A stretch of DNA of 64,000 nt from Marinithermofilum abyssi (GTDB lineage Bacteria > Bacillota > Bacilli > Thermoactinomycetales > DSM-45169). A program made the translations under genes and the position numbers. The stretch is taken from NCBI RefSeq assembly GCF_014641195.1, contig NZ_BMHQ01000009.1, positions 62,566 through 126,565 on the forward strand, given 5' to 3'. A model generated the notes under the pieces. That model was not told the DNA's origin and did not search any database. It saw only the letters and a program-made list of their open reading frames with translations. This document shows, in pieces, positions 1 to 9,607 of this stretch; position 1 is the stretch's first letter, and each line of letters begins with the position of its first letter.

Positions 1-457
1 GCAAGGTCAAGGGCAGACCGATATGGTTGTTCAGGTTGCCCTCTGTCCGATGCACCCGATAACGGACAGACAAAACGGAGCTGATGAGATCCTTGGTGGT
101 GGTTTTTCCGTTGCTGCCAGTAACGGCGACAACAGGGACACCCAGCTCCCGGCGATAGGCAGCAGCCAGCGCCTGCAACGCCTGCAGAGTATCGTTTACC
201 ACTACCAGCGGAAGCGGGAGCGGATCGGGCAACGGGCGGTCCTCCTGCCACAAGGCCGCTGCCGCCCCCTTTTTTGCCGCATCTTCCACAAAACGATGGC
301 CGTCAAACCGCTCTCCCACCAATGGAATATACAACTGGTTGGGCTGAATCTCGCGGGTATCGGTGGATACGCCGCTGACCAGCAATTGACGGTCTGACAC
401 CCCGCCTCGCAATCGACCATTTAATATTTGTGCAATGGAACTTAGTGTGGTTTGCAT
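1..457 (-). CDS. murF: MurF, UDP-MurNAc-tripeptide--D-Ala-D-Ala ligase (5' part only)
   Basis: N-terminal 152 residues of MurF, the cytoplasmic ATP-dependent ligase that adds D-Ala-D-Ala to UDP-MurNAc-tripeptide. The visible part has the Mur N-terminal substrate domain (motif VSTDTREIQPNQLYIPL) and the ATP-binding P-loop GSNGKTTTKD near residue 113, followed by EGNLNNHIG. The gene runs off the left edge, so the central and C-terminal domains are not seen. ATG at 457 lies 10 bases after the murE stop, so it belongs to the same operon. In B. subtilis murF is elsewhere; having it directly after murE is the more general dcw order. Confidence 0.95.
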   Translation of the reverse strand, partial: MQTTLSSIAQILNGRLRGGVSDRQLLVSGVSTDTREIQPNQLYIPLVGERFDGHRFVEDAAKKGAAAALWQEDRPLPDPLPLPLVVVNDTLQALQALAAAYRRELGVPVVAVTGSNGKTTTKDLISSVLSVRYRVHRTEGNLNNHIGLPLTL

Positions 458-467
458 CGTTCATCCC

Positions 468-1949
468 TTATCCTTTTCGCTGTTGAATGGCTTCACGCGC
501 CACTTGGCGATCGTCAAAGTCATGCCGGACGCCGTTTACTTCCTGATAGGTCTCATGACCTTTTCCGGCGATTAACACCACATCACCGGGTTTGGCCGAC
601 TTTACCGCATGGTGAATCGCTTCGGCGCGGTTGAGGATCACCGTGTATTTCTCAGCAGGGACCCCGCAAAGGCCTTCCAGCATATCATCGACAATCTGTT
701 GCGGTTCTTCCGTTCGGGGGTTATCCGAGGTGATTACTGTCACATCACTGTATTGAGCAGCGATCTTTGCCATGATCGGCCGCTTGGTCCGGTCCCGGTC
801 ACCGCCGCAGCCCACTACGCAAAAGATCCGGCCCTCGGCAAATTCGGTGATGGTAGACAATACATTTTCCAACCCATCCGGCGTATGAGCGTAATCGACC
901 AGGACCGTAAAGGGCTGTCCTTCATCGACCCGTTCCAGGCGTCCGGCCACCCCCTGCATGTTTGCCAGGGCCCGGGCGATATCTTCGAGGGAAATCCCTT
1001 CGCCCAAGGCGACGGCTGTCGCCGCCAACGCATTATACACACTGAATTTCCCCATCATCTTAAGGGACATCTCCACACTTCCCTTAAACGTGTGCAGCGT
1101 AAAATGGGTTCCGTTCGAAGTGTAGCGAATATTTTCCGCCCGCACGTCAGCCGGACGGTCGATCCCATAAGTGATCACTTGGGCGGACGTGATGCGGGCA
1201 AAATGCCCGGATGCCTCTTCATCTGCGTTCAGGACGGCCAGGGGTTGTTCCGTCGGTTCATCTCCATACCGGTTGCCCAATTGGGTAAACAACAACCCTT
1301 TGGCGTCCCGATACTTTTCCATTGTTTGATGATAATCCAGGTGGTCCTGGCTCAAGTTTGTAAACACACCGGTTCGGAACTCACACCCTCGGGTTCTCCC
1401 CAAATCCAATGCATGAGAAGATACCTCAATCAATGCGTAATGGCAACCGGCATCTGCCATCATGCGGAAGCTTTTTTGCAGTTCATCCACATCGGGTGTC
1501 GTATTGCGTACCGGATAGGTTTTCTCCCCGATGCGCATGTTGATCGTCCCGATGATGCCGGTTTTCTTCCCTTGTTCTTGCAGGATGTGCTGAATCAAGT
1601 GAACCGTAGTCGTTTTTCCATTGGTCCCGGTCACTCCGATCAGCTTGAGCTCCCTGGTGGGATGACGGTAGAAAGCGGCGGCAACGACCGCCATCGCCCG
1701 CCGGGTATCCGGAACGAGAACCCGCGTTACGGATGTTTCAACAGGTTCTTGAACCAGTACGGCTGCTGCTCCCTGATTGACAGCCTGTTCCACGTAACGG
1801 TGTCCGTCCACCGTAAAGCCCTTTAAAGCAATAAATAAGTCCCCGGGCTGCACGTGACGGGAGTCCGTTTGAATCCCCCGGATGTCCACGTTTCTATCAC
1901 CGGCAACCTCCGCCAGAAACAGCGGGCGGATCAAGTCTGATAGACGCAT
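468..1949 (-). CDS. murE: MurE, UDP-MurNAc-L-Ala-D-Glu--2,6-diaminopimelate ligase
   Basis: 493 residues, normal MurE length. Adds the third amino acid to the peptidoglycan precursor in the cytoplasm. Visible: N-terminal UDP-binding domain (GIQTDSRHVQPGDLFIALKG), P-loop GVTGTNGKTTT near 110, and DNPR near residue 409, the loop that in this family selects meso-diaminopimelate rather than lysine. The wall is therefore predicted to be DAP-type. ATG at 1949 follows GAAGGAGGG. It sits between spoVD and murF; a hairpin separates it from spoVD, so some transcripts may start or be attenuated in between. Confidence 0.97.
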   Translation of the reverse strand: MRLSDLIRPLFLAEVAGDRNVDIRGIQTDSRHVQPGDLFIALKGFTVDGHRYVEQAVNQGAAAVLVQEPVETSVTRVLVPDTRRAMAVVAAAFYRHPTRELKLIGVTGTNGKTTTVHLIQHILQEQGKKTGIIGTINMRIGEKTYPVRNTTPDVDELQKSFRMMADAGCHYALIEVSSHALDLGRTRGCEFRTGVFTNLSQDHLDYHQTMEKYRDAKGLLFTQLGNRYGDEPTEQPLAVLNADEEASGHFARITSAQVITYGIDRPADVRAENIRYTSNGTHFTLHTFKGSVEMSLKMMGKFSVYNALAATAVALGEGISLEDIARALANMQGVAGRLERVDEGQPFTVLVDYAHTPDGLENVLSTITEFAEGRIFCVVGCGGDRDRTKRPIMAKIAAQYSDVTVITSDNPRTEEPQQIVDDMLEGLCGVPAEKYTVILNRAEAIHHAVKSAKPGDVVLIAGKGHETYQEVNGVRHDFDDRQVAREAIQQRKG

Positions 1950-2018
1950 ATTGTCCCTCCTTCGATCCGGCTGTTGCGTCTGTTACAAAAAACAAAAGAA
2001 AAAGCAAAAAGACAAGAG

Positions 2019-2041
2019 AAAATGCCAGGATCAACCTGGCA
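2019..2041 (-). terminator. Hairpin between spoVD and murE
   Basis: Seven-base-pair stem (TGCCAGG / CCTGGCA, five-base loop) followed on the minus strand by TTTTCTCTTG and further T-rich DNA. Looks like a weak terminator or attenuator behind spoVD. Confidence 0.5.
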
Positions 2042-2064
2042 AATTCCTTTTCATCATCCCTATT

Positions 2065-3996
2065 TTAATCTCCTTTTGGCGATTTGTCACCCAGATAGAT
2101 GCGGATGGGCGTGCCTTGCTTGACCCGTTGGCCCGGCTTCGGCTGTTGATCAATCACTTTTTTACCGGTCCCGTACACCATCAAACGGGCTTGAAAGAGA
2201 CTGTTGCGGATGTCGTTCACGTCCTGTCCGATCAGATTGGGCACCTCTACGATCGGGGTGGTCAACGGCGTTTTCTCCAATGGGATCTGATTCTTTCGTT
2301 TTGGCACTTTCATATAGCGCAGGCTGTCGTGCAAAATATTCTTCACGATGGGAGCGGCAACGACGCCGCCAAACTGAACCCCTTTGGGATTGTCCACCGC
2401 CACATAAACGACAAGCCGCGGATCATCAGCAGGTGCGAATCCGATAAAGGAGACGATATGGTTGTTCTTGAGATACCGGCCGTCCGGGCCCACTTTTTGA
2501 GCCGTCCCCGTTTTGCCGCCAACCCGGTAACCGTCTATGAACGCTTTGCGTCCCGTACCTTTGGCGACCACGCTTTCCAGGGCTTTTCGAACTTTTTGTG
2601 ACGTTTCTTCCGAGACGACTTTCCTTTTCATCCTAGGCTTCACTTTTTCCACCGTCTCCCCCTTTTCCGGATCCACCCACTCCTTTTCCAAATGGGGCTC
2701 CATCAAACGGCCTCCATTGATCACAGCCGCCACCGCAGCCACTTGTTGAATCGGCGTCACAGAAACCCCTTGACCAAAGGCCGTGGTCGCCAGTTCCACC
2801 GGCCCGACCCGCTTTGGTGAAAAAAGGATGCCCTTCGCTTCTCCATTCAGATCGACCCCGGTTTTTTGGCCAAACCCAAACTTCTTGATATAGGAAAATA
2901 GTTTCTCCTTTCCCAATCGTTGTCCCAACGTGACAAATCCCGGGTTGCAGGAGTTTTCCACCACTTCCAAATAGGACTGGTGCCCATGACCGCCATGTTT
3001 CCAACAGCGGAGGCGGGCTCCTGCCACTTTGATAAAGCCGGGATCATGAAAGGATTCTTTTAGATTCACTTTATGCTCTTCCAGTGCCGCAGCCAAAGTA
3101 ATGATCTTAAAAGTAGATCCCGGCTCGTAAGTCCGCCAAATGGGAAGGTTTCGGTTGTAAATCCGGGGATCCGCATCCCGGTATTGATCCGGACGATAGG
3201 TGGGGCGGCTGCCCATCCCCAGGATTTCCCCTGTCTTCGGATCCATGGCGACGGCCAGCACGTTTTCCGGCTGATATTGCTCCATCGCTTGATCCATCTC
3301 CCGCTCCATGATCATCTGAATGTTTTTATCGATGGTTAAGACCAGGTCCATCCCATCCTGTGGCGGTGAATAGGTTTCTTCGCCACCCGGAAGCTTTTCC
3401 CCCCGGGCATTGGCACTGAAAGAAACATGGCCTCTTGTTCCCTTCAAGCGGTCATCATAAACCAGCTCCAAGCCAGCCAGCCCCTGATTGTCAATCCCGG
3501 TAAATCCGAGAATATGAGCAGCCAGGCTCCCATTGGGATAGTGGCGTTTACTGTCTTCCACCACCGCAATTCCCGGTATCCGCATCCCCTGGATAGCACG
3601 GGCGGTTTCTTCAGGAATCTTCCGTCCCCAAGGTTTAATATAGACGAACAGCTGCTTTTTCGTGATTTGACGATACACCTTTTCCTCCGGTGCCTTGAGA
3701 ATCCGGGCCAGCTTCCGCGCTGTCTCCGCCGGCTGTTTGATTTGGACCGGAACAGCCATGACTGTGGGCGAACTGATATTATACGTTAGAACCTCCTGGT
3801 TTCGATCCAAGATCCTTCCCCTCTTTGCTTCAAAGGGAATATCCCTTCCCCACAGCTCTTCCGCTTTTTCACTCAGCCATTGCCCTTTGACCAGTTGGAC
3901 ATACCCCAGTCGGCCCAACAATCCCCCGAACAACAACAGCCCTAGGATCAACGTGATAAACAGCCGTTTACGCACTCGATTGCCGGTCAACCGCAT
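2065..3996 (-). CDS. spoVD: SpoVD-type class B penicillin-binding protein with one PASTA domain
   Basis: 643 residues from the ATG at 3996, chosen because GGAAGGAGG lies just upstream and the protein then begins with a short basic stretch and one membrane helix (about 14-33). Transpeptidase signatures are all present: STFK, SCN and KTGT. A single C-terminal PASTA repeat (VPNLIGQDVNDIRNSL) closes the protein. In B. subtilis SpoVD makes cortex peptidoglycan during sporulation and lies directly after pbpB, as here. The assignment to SpoVD rather than a second PBP2B rests on this order and on the single PASTA domain. Confidence 0.9.
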   Translation of the reverse strand: MRLTGNRVRKRLFITLILGLLLFGGLLGRLGYVQLVKGQWLSEKAEELWGRDIPFEAKRGRILDRNQEVLTYNISSPTVMAVPVQIKQPAETARKLARILKAPEEKVYRQITKKQLFVYIKPWGRKIPEETARAIQGMRIPGIAVVEDSKRHYPNGSLAAHILGFTGIDNQGLAGLELVYDDRLKGTRGHVSFSANARGEKLPGGEETYSPPQDGMDLVLTIDKNIQMIMEREMDQAMEQYQPENVLAVAMDPKTGEILGMGSRPTYRPDQYRDADPRIYNRNLPIWRTYEPGSTFKIITLAAALEEHKVNLKESFHDPGFIKVAGARLRCWKHGGHGHQSYLEVVENSCNPGFVTLGQRLGKEKLFSYIKKFGFGQKTGVDLNGEAKGILFSPKRVGPVELATTAFGQGVSVTPIQQVAAVAAVINGGRLMEPHLEKEWVDPEKGETVEKVKPRMKRKVVSEETSQKVRKALESVVAKGTGRKAFIDGYRVGGKTGTAQKVGPDGRYLKNNHIVSFIGFAPADDPRLVVYVAVDNPKGVQFGGVVAAPIVKNILHDSLRYMKVPKRKNQIPLEKTPLTTPIVEVPNLIGQDVNDIRNSLFQARLMVYGTGKKVIDQQPKPGQRVKQGTPIRIYLGDKSPKGD

Positions 3997-4082
3997 CGTT
4001 CCTTCCTCCTTCCGGAAGACAAACCTCTCACAGACCACCCTATTCCGAAAAGGAGATTCTTAGAACAAGCCCCATAACAGAG

Positions 4083-4118
4083 AAAGGCTCCCCCTGGAAT
4101 CGATCAGGGAGAGCCTTT
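4083..4118 (-). terminator. Hairpin between pbpB and spoVD
   Basis: Fourteen-base-pair stem (AAAGGCTCTCCCTG with CAGGGGGAGCCTTT, one G-T wobble, eight-base loop) starting at the pbpB stop codon. It ends in TTT without a longer U tract, so termination may be partial. It fits separate control of vegetative pbpB and sporulation spoVD. Confidence 0.65.
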
Positions 4119-6246
4119 AGGAATCCGGCTCGGGATGCAATATCAGTTGGATGGTTTGTCGGTCCAGAATCCGTTCGTCGGGGGGAATCGATTGGCCGAC
4201 GACGTACCCTTCCCCTTCCACGTCGACTTGGAGTCCCAACAAGGAACAGATATCCAGCGCTTCTCGCAGAGATTTTCCATAAAGATCGGGCATATTCATG
4301 GCTCGCGAATCTTCTGTCAGCAAATATACCCTTCGATCGTACACGGGTTTATCCGGCGCAGGATATTGGGCAATCACTTTGTCACCGCCCCCCAGCACAT
4401 TCACATTCAATCCTTGATTGGACAGACGCTCGTTGACCTGGTCCACCCCTTGACCCCGCCAATCTTGTGCCAGCGGGGACTCGTTGCCGGCCGTCTCATT
4501 TTGAACCGGAGAAGAGGAAGGGTTAACTCCCTTCACTCGAAGAACTTCCCGCAAAATATCCCGAGCAGCCGGTGCCGCTACCTCCCCTCCATGGGGGGAT
4601 CCTGCTGGATCGTCCACCGCTACGTACACGACCGCTCTTGGATGATCTGCTGGAGCAAACCCTATAAACGACACGATATACTCGCCTTTGGCATATCCTT
4701 TGCCGCCGGCCAGGGGCTTTTGGGCCGTTCCCGTCTTCCCGGCCACCTCAAATCCGGGGATATCCGCTTCTTTACCCGTGCCCTCTTTCACCACCCCCCG
4801 CAGAATGTCCCGCACCTGGGCGGCCGTCTGCGGTGACACCACCCGTTTACGGATGGCGTAGGGCTTCTCTTTTTGCAGTACTTTGCCGGTATCCGGATCC
4901 CGAATCTCTTTCAACACATGGGGACGGTACAATGTCCCTCCGTTGGCGATCGCTGAGACGGCCATCACTTGTTGAATCGGTGTTACCGCGATTCCTTGCC
5001 CGAAAGCGGTCGAGGCCAATTCCAAAGGGCTCAGTTCTTCCTTGCCGAAAAAATATCCTTTTGCCTCAGCAGGTAAGTCGATGCCAGTTTTTTGCCCGGT
5101 CCGCTCCGTAATCCGGCCAAAACCAAAACGGTCAATGTAACGGATCAGCTTGTCTGCTCCCAGTTGCCTGCCCAATTTGACAAAAGCCACGTTGCTGGAA
5201 AGCTCCACACCCTTGCGGTATGTAATCTCTCCCCAACCCGTGTCGTTCCAGTCCCGGATTTTTCGGCCGGCTACCTTGATCGCGCCGGACTGAAAGAAGG
5301 CATCTCCTTGGAAAAGTTTCTCCTCGATGGCAGCAGCCAATGTGACGATTTTAAAGGTGGAGCCCGGCTCAAACTGGGAGCTAATTGCCATATTCTTGTC
5401 GTTTGCACCGGATTTCCAGGTAGATCCATAGTTCCCCGGATCAAACGTCGGCCGATTGGCCATTGCCAGAATTCCCCCGGTCTGCGGGTCAGCGACAACC
5501 GCCGTAGCCGCTTTGGGTTGATACTGCTTCATCACTTGATCCAACACTTTTTCCGCTTGATATTGAATCCGTCCGTCCAAAGTCAGTACTACGTCTTTTC
5601 CCTGTACCGGCGGCGTAAAATCTTCTACCCCGTGGTACAGCTTGCGTCCCTGGGCATCCTTTTTGTACCGGATCTTCCCTTCTTTCCCTTGGAGCTTCCG
5701 GTTATAGCGCTGTTCCACTCCGCCGGTAGGCTGTCCTTCCGCGTTGACAAAACCGAGTACGTGGGCTGCCAATTCCCCTTCGATATAATCCCGATCGGTG
5801 GTGCGAATGGCATAGATCCCGGGAATCCCCAGCCTCATAATCTGCTGCCGCTGCTTTTCCGAGACTTTATAGTGTCCTCCGTTGCGGATTTCTACCTGCC
5901 GTACTCCTTTTTTGAGCAGCCGCTCCCGAATCGTCTTTTCCGGCATGTCCATAATGGGAGCCAGCTGTTTTGCCGCTTGTTTCGGGTGCTCCAGCTGATT
6001 CAAGTCCGCCGCGATGATATAGGCGCTCACTTCCTGAGCCAATTCTTTTTCGTTGCGATCCATAATCGTCCCGCGTTCCGGCTTGATCATCTCATTTTTT
6101 TGCCAAGCTTTTTCCGCTTGCGCCTGCAAGTGGGACGCATCCACGGTTTGCAACCAAATCAATCGTATCAAAAGTCCCCCCAACAGCCCGATGTAAATGA
6201 AACCGATCAACAAGGAGCGAAGTTTGCTCTTCCGATGGGAGACCAA
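4117..6246 (-). CDS. pbpB: PBP2B-type division transpeptidase with two PASTA domains
   Basis: 709 residues. Class B penicillin-binding protein: membrane anchor (about 9-30), dimerisation region, then the transpeptidase domain with STFK, SSN and KTGT motifs. Two PASTA repeats follow, the second starting MPDLYGKSLREALDICSLLG. It crosslinks septal peptidoglycan and works with FtsL/DivIC/FtsW. The start is a TTG at 6246 with AAGGAGTG about nine bases upstream; no ATG gives a better fit. It follows ftsL by 13 bases in the mra/dcw operon. Confidence 0.93.
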   Translation of the reverse strand: MVSHRKSKLRSLLIGFIYIGLLGGLLIRLIWLQTVDASHLQAQAEKAWQKNEMIKPERGTIMDRNEKELAQEVSAYIIAADLNQLEHPKQAAKQLAPIMDMPEKTIRERLLKKGVRQVEIRNGGHYKVSEKQRQQIMRLGIPGIYAIRTTDRDYIEGELAAHVLGFVNAEGQPTGGVEQRYNRKLQGKEGKIRYKKDAQGRKLYHGVEDFTPPVQGKDVVLTLDGRIQYQAEKVLDQVMKQYQPKAATAVVADPQTGGILAMANRPTFDPGNYGSTWKSGANDKNMAISSQFEPGSTFKIVTLAAAIEEKLFQGDAFFQSGAIKVAGRKIRDWNDTGWGEITYRKGVELSSNVAFVKLGRQLGADKLIRYIDRFGFGRITERTGQKTGIDLPAEAKGYFFGKEELSPLELASTAFGQGIAVTPIQQVMAVSAIANGGTLYRPHVLKEIRDPDTGKVLQKEKPYAIRKRVVSPQTAAQVRDILRGVVKEGTGKEADIPGFEVAGKTGTAQKPLAGGKGYAKGEYIVSFIGFAPADHPRAVVYVAVDDPAGSPHGGEVAAPAARDILREVLRVKGVNPSSSPVQNETAGNESPLAQDWRGQGVDQVNERLSNQGLNVNVLGGGDKVIAQYPAPDKPVYDRRVYLLTEDSRAMNMPDLYGKSLREALDICSLLGLQVDVEGEGYVVGQSIPPDERILDRQTIQLILHPEPDS

Positions 6247-6259
6247 TCCACCCCACTCC

Positions 6260-6673
6260 TTATCCCTGATTGTCGCGAACCGCTACTTTGGGGTTCTTAT
6301 CCGTCTGTTTTTGCATCGCAGGGAGAGTCTGCATCCGGTCCACGAGTTTCATTCCGTTGTCCCGGGCAAACTCACGAATGCGTTTGCTGCTTTTCAGTTG
6401 AGCCAGGTCCGCTTGCAGCTGCTGATTGCTTTCTTTCAGTTCAGCCGCTTGTTGTTCCAGCTGCTGCGTCTGCATGTTCAACTGCGCCGATGTTGCGTGT
6501 TGGGACAACACAAAAGCCGACAGGGTGACACACATAACCACGCTACCCAAATACAACAGCTTTTCCCCGGCGGGAAGCCCGACTCTTTTTGGCCGCTCTT
6601 GTTTCTCCGGTTTGACAACCGTCTTTTCAAAAGGTACGGCGAAGGCGGTGTTTCCCCTGCTCTCTCTCATCAT
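6260..6673 (-). CDS. ftsL: FtsL, cell-division protein
   Basis: 137 residues (or 136 from the second Met). Small bitopic division protein: basic cytoplasmic N-terminus, one membrane helix around 40-60 (KLLYLGSVVMCVTLSAFVL), then an extracytoplasmic coiled coil rich in Gln/Leu/Glu, and an end resembling the DNGMKLV segment of FtsL/DivIC proteins. Sequence is poorly conserved in this family, so the call rests on architecture and on position between rsmH and pbpB. The start overlaps the rsmH stop, indicating translational coupling. Confidence 0.9.
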   Translation of the reverse strand: MMRESRGNTAFAVPFEKTVVKPEKQERPKRVGLPAGEKLLYLGSVVMCVTLSAFVLSQHATSAQLNMQTQQLEQQAAELKESNQQLQADLAQLKSSKRIREFARDNGMKLVDRMQTLPAMQKQTDKNPKVAVRDNQG

Positions 6674-7653
6674 GCTTGACCCTCCTCTGTTCTCTCTGCC
6701 ACGCGCAGCTTAGCCGAACGTGCCCGCGGGTTCTGGTCTACTTCCGCCGGCGACGGCAACACGGGCTTTTTTGTAATCACACGGACTACGGGCTTTCTGC
6801 CGCAAGTGCAGACGGGAAAGTCCGGGGGGCAAATGCAACCGCTGGCCAACTCCTGAAAGGTCCGTTTACAAATCCGGTCTTCCAGGGAGTGAAAGGTAAT
6901 CACGCTCACTCTCCCGCCCGGCTTCAAAGCATCGACCGCTTGTTGCAAGGCATCCTTAAAGGCATTCAGCTCATCGTTCACCGCAATCCGAATCCCCTGA
7001 AAACTACGCCGCGCCGGATGAGGTCCGGTTCGGCGTGCGGGAGCGGGTATCGCTTCCTTTATCAGATCCGCCAGCTCCCCGGTCGTTTCGATCGGCTTGT
7101 GCATACGCTGATCCACGATCTTCTTGGCGATGCGGCGGGCAAAACGCTCCTCTCCATAATCCCGCAAAATCTTCGCAATCTTTTCCAGGGGCCAGGAATT
7201 GACGATTTCGTGCGCGGTCAATTCCCCTTCCGGGTCCATTCGCATGTCCAGGGGTGCATCATGCTGATAACTAAATCCCCGTTCCGCTTCATCCAGTTGC
7301 GGAGAGGAGACACCCAGATCAAAAAGGATCCCGTTCACCCGGTCCACCCCCAACTCGCCCAAAATCCGGCCGAGATGGCGGAAATTGCTTTTGACCAGGT
7401 GAACCTGGCAAGCGGCGCCTTTTAGTCGCTCTGCTGCAGCCCGAAGGGCGTTGTCATCCTGATCGATGCCGATCAAGGCGCCGGATGGATCCAGTTGTTC
7501 CACAATCCCGCTGCTGTGACCCGCGCCGCCGAGGGTGCAATCCACATATATCCCCCCAGGGCGAATGCTCAACGACTCCACTGCTTCTTTTTTAAGTACC
7601 GTCTCGTGACGAAACACACCGTTCAACCTCTCTCGCTTGTCCAGATCGATCAT
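6670..7653 (-). CDS. rsmH: RsmH (MraW), 16S rRNA C1402 N4-methyltransferase
   Basis: 327 residues from the ATG that overlaps the mraZ stop. SAM-dependent methyltransferase acting on 16S rRNA C1402. Motif I is [12 protein letters not shown]; the family motifs [20 protein letters not shown] and [17 protein letters not shown] are present, and the C-terminus has a Cys cluster ([13 protein letters not shown]). A GTG at 7617 with GAGAGG upstream would give VFRHETVL, matching the usual start of the family better; either start is possible. Second gene of the mra operon. Confidence 0.96.
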   Translation of the reverse strand: MIDLDKRERLNGVFRHETVLKKEAVESLSIRPGGIYVDCTLGGAGHSSGIVEQLDPSGALIGIDQDDNALRAAAERLKGAACQVHLVKSNFRHLGRILGELGVDRVNGILFDLGVSSPQLDEAERGFSYQHDAPLDMRMDPEGELTAHEIVNSWPLEKIAKILRDYGEERFARRIAKKIVDQRMHKPIETTGELADLIKEAIPAPARRTGPHPARRSFQGIRIAVNDELNAFKDALQQAVDALKPGGRVSVITFHSLEDRICKRTFQELASGCICPPDFPVCTCGRKPVVRVITKKPVLPSPAEVDQNPRARSAKLRVAERTEEGQA

Positions 7654-8087
7654 AAGTCCAAATCAAAGTCGACGATTTTTTCTGCGATTTCGTTAAAGGA
7701 GTCCTCGGAGGTCTCGTAATACGCTTCCCACGCTTCTTTACTCCAGATCTCCACTCGGTTGGAAACACCGATCACGACGCATTCCTTCTCCAACTTGGCA
7801 AACTCCCGCAGGTTGGCAGGCAATGTGACCCGCCCCTGCTTATCCAGCTCTGCCACCGTTGCTCCGGAAAAGAAAAACCGGGTAAACGCCCGCGCATCGG
7901 CACGGGTAAAGGGCAGAGCCTTCAGCTTCTGTTCCAGCTGTTTCCATTCGGCCATGGGGTAAACGAAAAGACAGTGGTCCAGTCCACGGGTGACCACAAA
8001 AGAGGATCCCAGCTCTTCCCGGTATTTGGACGGGATGATGAGGCGTCCCTTATCGTCAACAGAGTGACGATACTCACCCATGAACAT
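7650..8087 (-). CDS. mraZ: MraZ, transcriptional regulator of the dcw cluster
   Basis: 145 residues from ATG 8087, preceded by GAAGGGAGGG; this gives the normal MraZ length and N-terminus ([19 protein letters not shown]). Two tandem SpoVT/AbrB-like half-domains are visible, the second beginning [19 protein letters not shown]. MraZ binds direct repeats upstream of its own operon as a ring-shaped oligomer and modulates division gene expression. Such repeats are present just upstream (see the regulatory entry). A longer reading frame extends upstream but would run through the operator, so it was not used. Confidence 0.96.
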   Translation of the reverse strand: MFMGEYRHSVDDKGRLIIPSKYREELGSSFVVTRGLDHCLFVYPMAEWKQLEQKLKALPFTRADARAFTRFFFSGATVAELDKQGRVTLPANLREFAKLEKECVVIGVSNRVEIWSKEAWEAYYETSEDSFNEIAEKIVDFDLDL

Positions 8088-8117
8088 GCCACAGCCCTCC
8101 CTTCGCTCCCCCTTCTC

Positions 8118-8159
8118 CCCCACTTCCCCCCACTTTCCACCACGTTGGTAATTATACCA
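8118..8159 (-). promoter_or_regulatory. mra operon promoter and three-repeat MraZ operator
   Basis: On the minus strand TGGTATAAT (8159-8151) is an extended -10 (TGn-TATAAT); no good -35 is seen, as often with extended -10 promoters. Starting about eight bases further down are TGGTG, TGGGG and TGGGG at 8142, 8132 and 8122, exactly 10 bases apart. This matches the known MraZ operator plan of TGGNN repeats separated by five bases. The site overlaps the predicted transcript start. Confidence 0.8.
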
Positions 8160-8168
8160 CACGCCACT

Positions 8169-8199
8169 AAAAAAATCCTGCACCGAAGTGCAGGATTTT
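8169..8199 (-). terminator. Terminator of ahcY
   Basis: Perfect 12-base-pair stem (AAAATCCTGCAC / GTGCAGGATTTT) with a UUCG-type tetraloop, followed by a T run. It isolates ahcY from the mra promoter immediately downstream. Confidence 0.9.
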
Positions 8200-8229
8200 G
8201 ACGGCAGAGTGATATTTTAGGAAATCGGT

Positions 8230-9489
8230 TCAAAGTTTCCAGCTGGCCAAATATTCTTCTTGAGCTTCATTCAAATCATCGATGCGAATGTTCAGAGATT
8301 CCAGCCGGTAACGCGCCACTTGTTCATCAATGTGGTACGGAACATCCAGTACCTGAGCACCGATTTTTTCGTGGTTTTCGTTGACATACATCAGGGAGAG
8401 TGCCTGCAGGGCAAAGGTCATGTCCATGATCTCTGCCGGATGTCCGTCTCCCGCCACCAGGTTGACCAAGCGGCCGTCACAAAGGAGGTAAAGCTTCCGT
8501 CCGTCTTCCATCTCGAATTCGGTGATATCTTGACGTACCACACGTTCGCTCACGGCTTGCTCGGCCAGAGCCACCTTGTCAATCTCCACATCGAAGTGGC
8601 CGGCATTGGCCATGATGGCACCGTCTTTCATCACTGCGAAATGTTCTCCGTTAATGACACCTTTGTTCCCGGTTACCGTAACAAAAATGTCTCCCACTTT
8701 GGCAGCTTCGGCCATCGGCAATACGGTAAAGCCGTCCATGTGGGCTTCTGTCGCCTTGATGGCGTCCACTTCCGTCACCACCACACGGGCGCCCAGCCCT
8801 TGGGCCCGCATGGCTACACCGCGGCCGCACCAACCGTAACCGTTGACAACCACGGTTTTACCCGCCACGACCAGGTTGGTTGCCTTGTTGATCCCGTCCC
8901 AAACGGATTGTCCGGTACCATATCGGTTGTCAAACAGGAACTTGGAGTAGGCGTCGTTTACAGCGATCATCGGGAACTTCAATTCCCCTGATTTTTCGAG
9001 AGCACGAAGACGCAAAATCCCGGTCGTGGTTTCCTCCGCACCGCCGAGCAAGTTTTCCGCCAGATCCGGACGCTCATCATGCAAAATGGAAACGAGGTCG
9101 CCGCCGTCGTCAATGATCAGGTCCGGCTTGGATTCCAGAGTCATCAGGAGATGTTCCTTGTATTCCTCCGGGGTAGGGTCATATTTGGCAAAAACGGTGA
9201 CACCGCCTGCCGCTAAACCGGCGGCTACATCATCTTTGGTGGACAGCGGGTTGCTTCCCGTAATGGTCACTTCCGCTCCCAGATCATGGATCAATTCGGC
9301 CAAGCAAGCGGTTTTGGCTTCCAGATGCAAAGAGATCGCCACTTTTTTGCCGGCGAGGGGCTGCTCAGCCTGCATCTCCTCCCGGATCCGATTGAGCACC
9401 GGCATATGTTGGCGGGCCCAATCGATCTTCAACCGACCTTGCGGAGCCAAATTCATGTCGCGTACCACGCTGTCTACACTACCACTCAT
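8230..9489 (-). CDS. ahcY: Adenosylhomocysteinase (SAH hydrolase)
   Basis: 419 residues from ATG 9489 (MSGSVDSV), chosen because GAGGAGG sits six bases ahead; upstream in-frame Mets lack a site. Cleaves S-adenosylhomocysteine to adenosine and homocysteine with bound NAD. Motifs seen: SLHLEAKTA, NDAYSKFLFDNRYGTGQS, and the NAD fold VNGYGWCGRGVAMRAQG. The length (about 420) matches the shorter thermophile/archaeal branch of the family. Some members of that branch prefer S-inosylhomocysteine, which cannot be judged here. B. subtilis uses the MtnN/LuxS route instead. Confidence 0.93.
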   Translation of the reverse strand: MSGSVDSVVRDMNLAPQGRLKIDWARQHMPVLNRIREEMQAEQPLAGKKVAISLHLEAKTACLAELIHDLGAEVTITGSNPLSTKDDVAAGLAAGGVTVFAKYDPTPEEYKEHLLMTLESKPDLIIDDGGDLVSILHDERPDLAENLLGGAEETTTGILRLRALEKSGELKFPMIAVNDAYSKFLFDNRYGTGQSVWDGINKATNLVVAGKTVVVNGYGWCGRGVAMRAQGLGARVVVTEVDAIKATEAHMDGFTVLPMAEAAKVGDIFVTVTGNKGVINGEHFAVMKDGAIMANAGHFDVEIDKVALAEQAVSERVVRQDITEFEMEDGRKLYLLCDGRLVNLVAGDGHPAEIMDMTFALQALSLMYVNENHEKIGAQVLDVPYHIDEQVARYRLESLNIRIDDLNEAQEEYLASWKL

Positions 9490-9607
9490 GTACATCCTCC
9501 TCTTTTCCAACTGATAAGGGGTATATCCCATCATAGAATTACAGCCGCCTCAAGCCATGGGGGAGTCTTTCATCCCGCCTGTATGGGCGACTTTTCCCAA
9601 CGCGTCT

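Noticed and set aside
609-1826. 405-codon open frame antisense to murE
   Set aside because: No ribosome site, no family resemblance, and fully inside a secure murE; a shadow of GC-biased codons.
5092-6528. 478-codon open frame antisense to pbpB and ftsL
   Set aside because: Spans two confident genes on the other strand, low-complexity composition and no start signal.
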